In this document: one piece after another, positions 40,701 through 45,458 of the stretch
How the letters are laid out: each line of letters begins with the position of its first letter
How positions within the stretch are numbered: position 1 is the first letter of the stretch
From: Endotrypanum monterogeii
Lineage: Eukaryota > Euglenozoa > Kinetoplastea > Trypanosomatida > Trypanosomatidae
Direction of reading: 5' to 3'
NCBI GenBank assembly: GCA_000333855.2
Contig: CM007318.1
Coordinates: 1,110,047-1,155,504 of the forward strand
DNA length: 45,458 nucleotides
Translations under genes and position numbers: made by a program
Notes under the pieces: generated by a model
What the model was told of the DNA's origin: nothing
The model's database searches: none
What the model saw: the letters and a program-made list of their open reading frames with translations, nothing else

Positions 40701-43700
40701 ACGGGAATCTCGGAGACATTTGAGTACGTTACAGAGGCCCAACTCGACACGCTCAGCAAAAACCGCGTGCAGTATTTCCTGAGATACGAAAATATCAAAG
40801 GTACCCCCATCAGGTTCACCGCTGTTATGGGCCGCAACGTGCTCATTCACGTGGCGACCTGGCTCCTTCCAGTACCTGCACGTTACAGCAGCCAGACGGA
40901 AACTCAGAAGTGCGTGGAGTACGCAGTGAAGGGTGCTGCCTCGACACGGAGAGATGCGGAGCTACTGTCGTGGATGCATGCAGAGCGTGTTTTAGACTTT
41001 CTCGGGATTCCCCTCTTCCCCAACTTGCCCAAGCTACAGGCATATCACGCCAAACGCGCGGTAGCCGAAGGGAGGATGGCCCCGTCTGCGGTCACAGGAC
41101 CGACGACGCCACTGAAGAATCCCAGCGAGGTTCCTCTAAAGCCATTGCAACTGCGCCTGCGGTGCTTTCAAGCTGAGCTGTCGATCCCGCCCCTGCCCTT
41201 TCCGTCGAAGAATAGCGAAAATGTGTTGTCTGTGACTCCAGAAGTCTGGGAAGCGTACGTGGAGTCGTGCGCCGCATACGTGCTCGCCAAACAGATGGCG
41301 ACCAAGAACAACTTCTATCAGGAGGAGCGGGTGCCGCGCACGGGAGACACGGTGATCGATGCCGCCCTCGCGGAAGCGGAAGCGAAACCGGTGGACAAAG
41401 ATGCCCGCGCTCGCCTCGCAGCGTACTGTCTTTCGACATTTAAGAAGTTTGTTCCACGGTACGAATCGTACCTTGTCGGGCCACCTCACCACCGAGTGAC
41501 CTACGCAACCATCCCACTTCCCGGTTTTGAGTATCTTCTAGGGCGTGGTGTGGGGTCTAATAAAGTGTTCGCCCAGCGACGTGCCGCCATGCACGCCATG
41601 GCGATATTGCGGCGCGTCGATGATTCGTACGACGACAAATTCGCTTTTGCCTCCGCCTTCCTGAAGAAGAAGAACGCCGCCCACAAAGTAAATCAGGACG
41701 CCCAAGGCCTCTCGGACGACGAGTTCGACCTCGACAGCTTCAGCACGCTTCCCCTCATCAACGCTGACGCCGAGAGTGCGATGACGAAGCAGGAGCAGCG
41801 CCACCTTAGCCGCTTCAGCTCCCTCTTTGTCTCCCAGTCCGCGTGGTATTCTAAAGAGCGTACCTTCACCTTGGACGGCAAAAAGCGCGCAATTCAGCTG
41901 TACACTGTGTGCTTTGACCTGTCCCCACCCGAGGAGCGTCAGCTTGTCCGTTTGCTGCCGCGAGAAGAACATGAAGTCAATTCCGAGACACCAACTTTGG
42001 CGAATGCGGTGGAGCTAGACCTAGGTAGTGTCTCAGTGACGGAACCCGAGGCTACCCGGGTGAAGACGGGTGCGATATTTTCTTCCTGTGTCTCCGTCGT
42101 TGATGAAGACGGTCAGAAGTTGACAGCTCGCTGCAGTGGCAGCGGGTGCGAAGACAACATCACCAACGCCTACGAAAAGTTGTTTGGGATGATGGAGGAG
42201 CGTATTCCAGCCATGAAGCTCATCTGCGGTTTGCTGAAGCTAAACCCGTATTTGCTACCAGAGCTGATTCCATCGCTGACCATCCCTGACGCGCTGCGAG
42301 AACGAATGCAGGCATGTCTGCAGAACCAGCAGGACTTGTCCGCCGAAGCGACGAGCTCAAAGAAAAAAGCTTCATGTCCCACCGAACAAAGAAACTCCGA
42401 TAAAAACCACGAGGGTCAACTTGAGGATAACAGAACTCGTGACGTGATCACACCGCAAAAGACTGACGATATGGTGGCAAAGGAATCTGCCCGTCTTCTC
42501 GCGCAGCTACAGCGGCGTGTCAAGGACCCTGTGTACCTGGAAAAATTTGCGACAAGGCGTGCGGAGCTGAGCATTGCAGAGCACAAGCACGAAATTTTGA
42601 AAAGCATCCAAAACAACCCCGTCACTATTATTTGCGGCACGACAGGCTGTGGTAAGACCACACAGATTCCTCAGTACATTCTTGACGAGGAGACTCTCAG
42701 GGGCCATGGTGGACGATGTTCCATAGTCGTTACGCAGCCGCGGCGGCTGAGCGCAGTATCGATTGCGCAGCGCGTCGCGGCAGAGCGACTAGAGTCGCTG
42801 GAAGAATCCACGGGGTATATAATTCGGTTTGACGCGCGCCAGGGTCGCCACATCACCTTCGTCACCACTGGCCTGCTTCTCCGTATAATGCAGTCGGACG
42901 CCCTGCTGAGCACTTACACCCACATTATCATCGACGAAATTCACGAACGTGACATCTATTCCGATTTCATTCTGATGCTTCTGCGACAGCTTCTAGAAAA
43001 GCGACGTGACCTTCGCGTGGTCCTGATGAGCGCCACCCTGCAAGCGGACGACTTTCAGACGTACTTCAGCGGCGCCCCACTTATTCAAGTTGAAGGGCAC
43101 GTCTTTCCAGTCAAGGAATACTTCTTGGAGGATCTTGTTCCTTTTGCGCGCGAGCACAATGTTATGACGCCCCTGCTGAAGGAGGCCGCCACCGTTGCGG
43201 ACGCTGATCAAAACAGAAAGCAGGATATCTCAGCGCAGCAAGACATCGAGGGTGCTCCAGCACTCATTACTCGTCCACGCTACGGCATACTCGAGGCGTC
43301 AACTCCAATAGACTATCCCACCATTCTCTTCGCCGTTGAACAGGCGCTTCGCATGATCGACCTCACCGACTCCTCCATCCTTGTGTTTCTACCAGGGTGG
43401 GAGGAAATTAGGAGAGCACTAGACGTTTTAGAACGCAATACATCCTATTACGTTCTCCCTCTGCATTCGGCAGTGTCGGCGGAGGCACAGCTCAAGTGTT
43501 TCCTGCCAGCACCGCCCGGAAAAGTGAAGATAATCCTCTCCACCAATATCGCTGAAAGTGGCGTGACCATCGACGATGTCGGAGTCGTGATCGATACTGG
43601 GCGAATGAAGCAGCTCGCCTATGCCACACGGATGCGCACGTTTTATCCCAAAACTGACCCCCGAGGCTACAATTCGACCCGCGTAGAAGACACCACATCC

Positions 43701-45146
43701 ACGTCGCCTACATCACAGGTGCCCGAGGATGCACAAGGGAAGTACTCGCATTTAATGCACATTTATGCGAGTCGCGCCAACTGCGTGCAGCGCCGCGGTC
43801 GTGTCGGGCGCACACGCCGGGGGCTCTGCATACGTCTTTTTTCGCGGGAACACTTTCGCAATTTGCACGAATTTCAAACTCCTGAGCTGCTGCGCACCCC
43901 GCTGGATACTCTCTGCCTCACTATTTTGAAGCTGGGGGTTGGCGCTCCTCCGCAGTTTTTGAAGAAAGCGATGGAGCCGCCTCTTGAAGCAGAGGTAGAG
44001 GGTGCCATGAATCGTCTGTACGACCTCGGCGCCACCGACGAGCGAGGTGAGCTCACTCCCCTTGGGCATCGCCTGGCGAAGCTTCCGGTGGAGCCGACGA
44101 CTGGCAAAACAATTCTTCTTGGCGCTGCATTCCGATGTCTCGACACGGCCCTGACAATCGCCGCCACAGCTGAAAACGGCGTCTTCACTCGCTCGTTTGA
44201 CACGCGCGCTTCCTCTCGCCTTCACCGCGAGGATTTATCATGCAATACCCTTTCTGATATTCTTGCCTCCGTGAACGGTTACAACTTTTGGGTATCCCTG
44301 CATCGCAGAGAAGCGGTAGGAGCGATTGCACTGCAGGTCAGGGAGCGTCAACTGAGTGTGCCAGCACTGATGCAGACCACGCTGCTGAAGCGCCAGTATT
44401 GCAATCTCCTAGTCGAGGATGGTTTTATTGGAGAAGAGTCAAAAACACCGTTGCCCACGAACAGTAGTCGCCTCACCCGCGATAGCATGGTGTTCATTGA
44501 ATCATCCGAACACTCGCGCAACACGTTGGACGTTGGACTGTCCAAGTGTCTGCTCAGCGCAAGCGCTCTCCCCAAAGTTGCGATGATTACCGGACCTCAC
44601 GTGTTGCGCACACTTTTTGAGAATTATATTCTTATGATGAACGACACTGTACTTAGGATGAGTGGACTGACGGAGGCGTCAAATCCCTATGTGATTTACA
44701 GTGGACTCATGAAAATACCAGACAAGGAGACGCTTATGGCGCATCACCTAACCTCTGTGTCCATCTGGTCAGTACTGCTGATGAGCACGCGAGCGACACG
44801 GATAGACTACGACCAGGAGCTTCAGCTCGGTATCGTAAGTGAGTGGATCTTCTTTCGTTCGAGCTACGGCACGATCGAGCTTCTGCGACGCTTTAAAGCT
44901 CTCCTCGACCGGCGCCTATCTCGTAAGTTCCTCGAACCCACCGACGCAGTTAACAATACGCAACTAGATGAGCTCTGTGACATACTGAGGGAGCTGGCAA
45001 ATATGCGCTACCGCCCAAACCGTCTGCAGTCAGAATCTGTAATGTGGGGTGAGGAAGGAAAAATCATCTCCCCCGGTGGCGACGCGACCAACCTCGCCAG
45101 CGATGGGGAGACTGAAGAAACTGAAGTAAACAAAGCAGAGAAGTGA
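37797..45146 (+). CDS. REH2: REH2-type mitochondrial RNA-editing-associated DEAH/RHA helicase
   Basis: A 2449-residue helicase matching kinetoplastid REH2, which associates with guide RNAs and the RNA-editing substrate-binding complex in the mitochondrion. The N-terminus is basic and poor in acidic residues, like a presequence. Six degenerate dsRNA-binding-like repeats follow, each with a helix containing MHA and then a short LGV-type strand; the Met is at 243, 424, 587, 848, 1060 and 1265. The helicase core has motif I GTTGCGKTTQ (K1620), motif Ia TQPRRLSA, motif II DEIH (1713-1716), motif III SAT, motif V STNIAESGVTI and motif VI QRRGRVGR (from 1998). HA2 (about 2065-2170) and an OB-fold (about 2255-2350) complete the RHA-type arrangement. 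The open frame reaches 37782 only via GTG, so the first ATG is used. It is somewhat longer than I remember for T. brucei REH2 (about 2170). Confidence 0.93.
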   Translation: MHCVGRACVALSSPATPSATAIVDRVHGTRIFPIATRSLCAVRSRLQTSLSSNSACNAFCGQDRLSSGPLQTSWRHYTNSRNAPDAIDPKEINFVDPEEILTGTTTTDAFGGSGNPHTKTLTTSVAWCTTKSPAFPSVFADVKVVDPFTRARMLGFVRRYQTATAPAAESTSAATSAPSSVGFLTEAVGGGELFHARLQLPVIGIARYLLEEMSAAGRSEVPTVLWAHGVSTTAKEAELLAAMHAEQIADLLGYHVFTLPSKQHKHAEVARAAGRYASSPEDKDSGPSTEQRIAQWPLPLRRVLTDEETESGEWQLVNTAAPTRHYVFPDHTLLSPCVLDPKSRPRVEAMFARAPLDCPSFAQQLSTEKVRTLTASSVASGGEEAMVAKLVLPPQVTGIANPSMELVASGKATERTTAVLLACMHAELLLDAVGVSIFDDPVTQKAHAMTAWSYGRPAPLPGAKPRNPSHVHLPQPLKELAARPVGDGRARTSSRSAEEEWFHRHEVVTEQCGSFVETAVGESTAVEDITAFLHAHGATRASAPFLHVSIGPRVRSTVLLPLPDSYGIRGGVGIASSAQDADTLAAMHALDILSMLRVPVKKEEGADEIWKRVRRERIPDVPFESADISTPSPPARRCTLKKLSKQVTVTAATPSEGMALVDGTQDAPHMNNSAQNPLRRRAAKRARLASERSAAGNSAMHGESYDAVSSSLPETLRETAETPDTERLAAARAVVPKEFWDLQADSPDGYIMIAPGVPEGSAISAYAITSPRKMDKSAKGRILDYLATVGRRLDDVIVVRQALSEDETEGRPRYRCALKLPLPSLCGEPRLALGEADTIADAEYAACMHAELILDALGVCLYTDPVKQKRHAEACAQWGRWAPLTSGEERSGNTPSPPPLRREHAGSLHWERQKERKNKRGGGFGASQDATDERAAAEGHHEKAAGRGISAEVNITDSFTAAVADQAATGISETFEYVTEAQLDTLSKNRVQYFLRYENIKGTPIRFTAVMGRNVLIHVATWLLPVPARYSSQTETQKCVEYAVKGAASTRRDAELLSWMHAERVLDFLGIPLFPNLPKLQAYHAKRAVAEGRMAPSAVTGPTTPLKNPSEVPLKPLQLRLRCFQAELSIPPLPFPSKNSENVLSVTPEVWEAYVESCAAYVLAKQMATKNNFYQEERVPRTGDTVIDAALAEAEAKPVDKDARARLAAYCLSTFKKFVPRYESYLVGPPHHRVTYATIPLPGFEYLLGRGVGSNKVFAQRRAAMHAMAILRRVDDSYDDKFAFASAFLKKKNAAHKVNQDAQGLSDDEFDLDSFSTLPLINADAESAMTKQEQRHLSRFSSLFVSQSAWYSKERTFTLDGKKRAIQLYTVCFDLSPPEERQLVRLLPREEHEVNSETPTLANAVELDLGSVSVTEPEATRVKTGAIFSSCVSVVDEDGQKLTARCSGSGCEDNITNAYEKLFGMMEERIPAMKLICGLLKLNPYLLPELIPSLTIPDALRERMQACLQNQQDLSAEATSSKKKASCPTEQRNSDKNHEGQLEDNRTRDVITPQKTDDMVAKESARLLAQLQRRVKDPVYLEKFATRRAELSIAEHKHEILKSIQNNPVTIICGTTGCGKTTQIPQYILDEETLRGHGGRCSIVVTQPRRLSAVSIAQRVAAERLESLEESTGYIIRFDARQGRHITFVTTGLLLRIMQSDALLSTYTHIIIDEIHERDIYSDFILMLLRQLLEKRRDLRVVLMSATLQADDFQTYFSGAPLIQVEGHVFPVKEYFLEDLVPFAREHNVMTPLLKEAATVADADQNRKQDISAQQDIEGAPALITRPRYGILEASTPIDYPTILFAVEQALRMIDLTDSSILVFLPGWEEIRRALDVLERNTSYYVLPLHSAVSAEAQLKCFLPAPPGKVKIILSTNIAESGVTIDDVGVVIDTGRMKQLAYATRMRTFYPKTDPRGYNSTRVEDTTSTSPTSQVPEDAQGKYSHLMHIYASRANCVQRRGRVGRTRRGLCIRLFSREHFRNLHEFQTPELLRTPLDTLCLTILKLGVGAPPQFLKKAMEPPLEAEVEGAMNRLYDLGATDERGELTPLGHRLAKLPVEPTTGKTILLGAAFRCLDTALTIAATAENGVFTRSFDTRASSRLHREDLSCNTLSDILASVNGYNFWVSLHRREAVGAIALQVRERQLSVPALMQTTLLKRQYCNLLVEDGFIGEESKTPLPTNSSRLTRDSMVFIESSEHSRNTLDVGLSKCLLSASALPKVAMITGPHVLRTLFENYILMMNDTVLRMSGLTEASNPYVIYSGLMKIPDKETLMAHHLTSVSIWSVLLMSTRATRIDYDQELQLGIVSEWIFFRSSYGTIELLRRFKALLDRRLSRKFLEPTDAVNNTQLDELCDILRELANMRYRPNRLQSESVMWGEEGKIISPGGDATNLASDGETEETEVNKAEK

Positions 45147-45337
45147 TGCGCCTCGCACATGTTGCCTAAGTAGGAAAAGGGGGTAGATGGAAAAGAAGAC
45201 GAGGGGTGTTGTAGGACAGTGATGGAGTGGATAAAAAGAACTGCACCACATCGGATTAGCTGTCGCCACTATTTCTTGTTCATTCTCGTCTGCTATCTTG
45301 TGTGTGCGTGTCGCCCTGGTGGATGATCTGTCAGCTG

Positions 45338-45373
<36 letters not shown>

Positions 45374-45458
45374 TACACGTCTTCGTTTCGTCCACTACCG
45401 TCGCCTCTTAGTAGTAACGACGTTAGTTTAGGTAAGTATTGTTTGTTGTATGTATTGT
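45147..45458. other. 3' flank of REH2 with a TA microsatellite
   Basis: No gene supported. A TA run of about 16 units (about 45339-45372) lies about 190 bp after the REH2 stop codon, as is also seen downstream of RRP6 and the mitochondrial carrier. Confidence 0.8.

Overview
The window looks like nuclear DNA of a trypanosomatid (Kinetoplastea), most likely Leishmania-like (Leishmaniinae or a close relative). I cannot fix the species. The reasons are: ten convincing intronless genes all on the + strand, as in one polycistronic transcription unit; pyrimidine tracts followed by AG just upstream of most start codons, as expected for spliced-leader trans-splicing; long low-complexity intergenic stretches rich in TA, CA/TG, poly-T and poly-C runs; and kinetoplastid-specific proteins (a TAC40-type beta-barrel protein, the RNA-editing helicase REH2 and an LPG2-type GDP-mannose transporter). 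From memory, the run RRP6 - PIP kinase - TAC40 - P4-ATPase - REH2 matches a syntenic block on T. brucei chromosome 4 and Leishmania chromosome 34.

Layout. 1-4079: no gene, low complexity, one strong hairpin. 4080-5597: mitochondrial carrier with a long insertion. 5598-8532: no clear gene, but one copy of a 413-bp repeat. 8533-9276: membrane-anchored P-loop kinase-like protein. 10712-11758: LPG2-like Golgi nucleotide-sugar transporter. 11759-16320: 4.5 kb without an intact gene, holding a 256-bp direct repeat and what looks like a decayed gene. 16321-18549: RRP6 exoribonuclease. 19733-21391: phosphatidylinositol phosphate kinase. 22791-23981: TAC40. 23982-27638: no intact gene; it contains the second copy of the 413-bp repeat, cut off by a 100-N assembly gap. 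27639-30851: large protein with PPR-like helices and a PIN-like nuclease domain. 31484-32107: Abitram/Simiate family protein. 32821-36312: P4-ATPase flippase of the Neo1/ATP9 class. 37797-45146: REH2, with six degenerate double-stranded-RNA-binding-like repeats and a DEAH/RHA helicase core. 45147-45458: 3' flank with a TA repeat.

The genes share a transcription unit, not an operon-like pathway. Two themes still recur. The first is mitochondrial function (carrier, TAC40, REH2, probably the PPR/PIN protein). The second is the Golgi/endosomal membrane system (LPG2-like transporter, flippase, PIP kinase). RRP6 and the Abitram homologue are probably nuclear. Several longest open frames begin at GTG; for RRP6, the Abitram homologue, the LPG2-like gene and REH2 I moved the start to the first in-frame ATG.

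The most interesting items are the PPR-PIN protein (possible undescribed RNA nuclease), the six-fold MHA repeat of REH2, a kinetoplastid Abitram homologue, the Neo1-type flippase, the decayed gene between LPG2 and RRP6, and the identical repeats that coincide with assembly breaks. All calls come from reading the sequence; no alignment or search was run.
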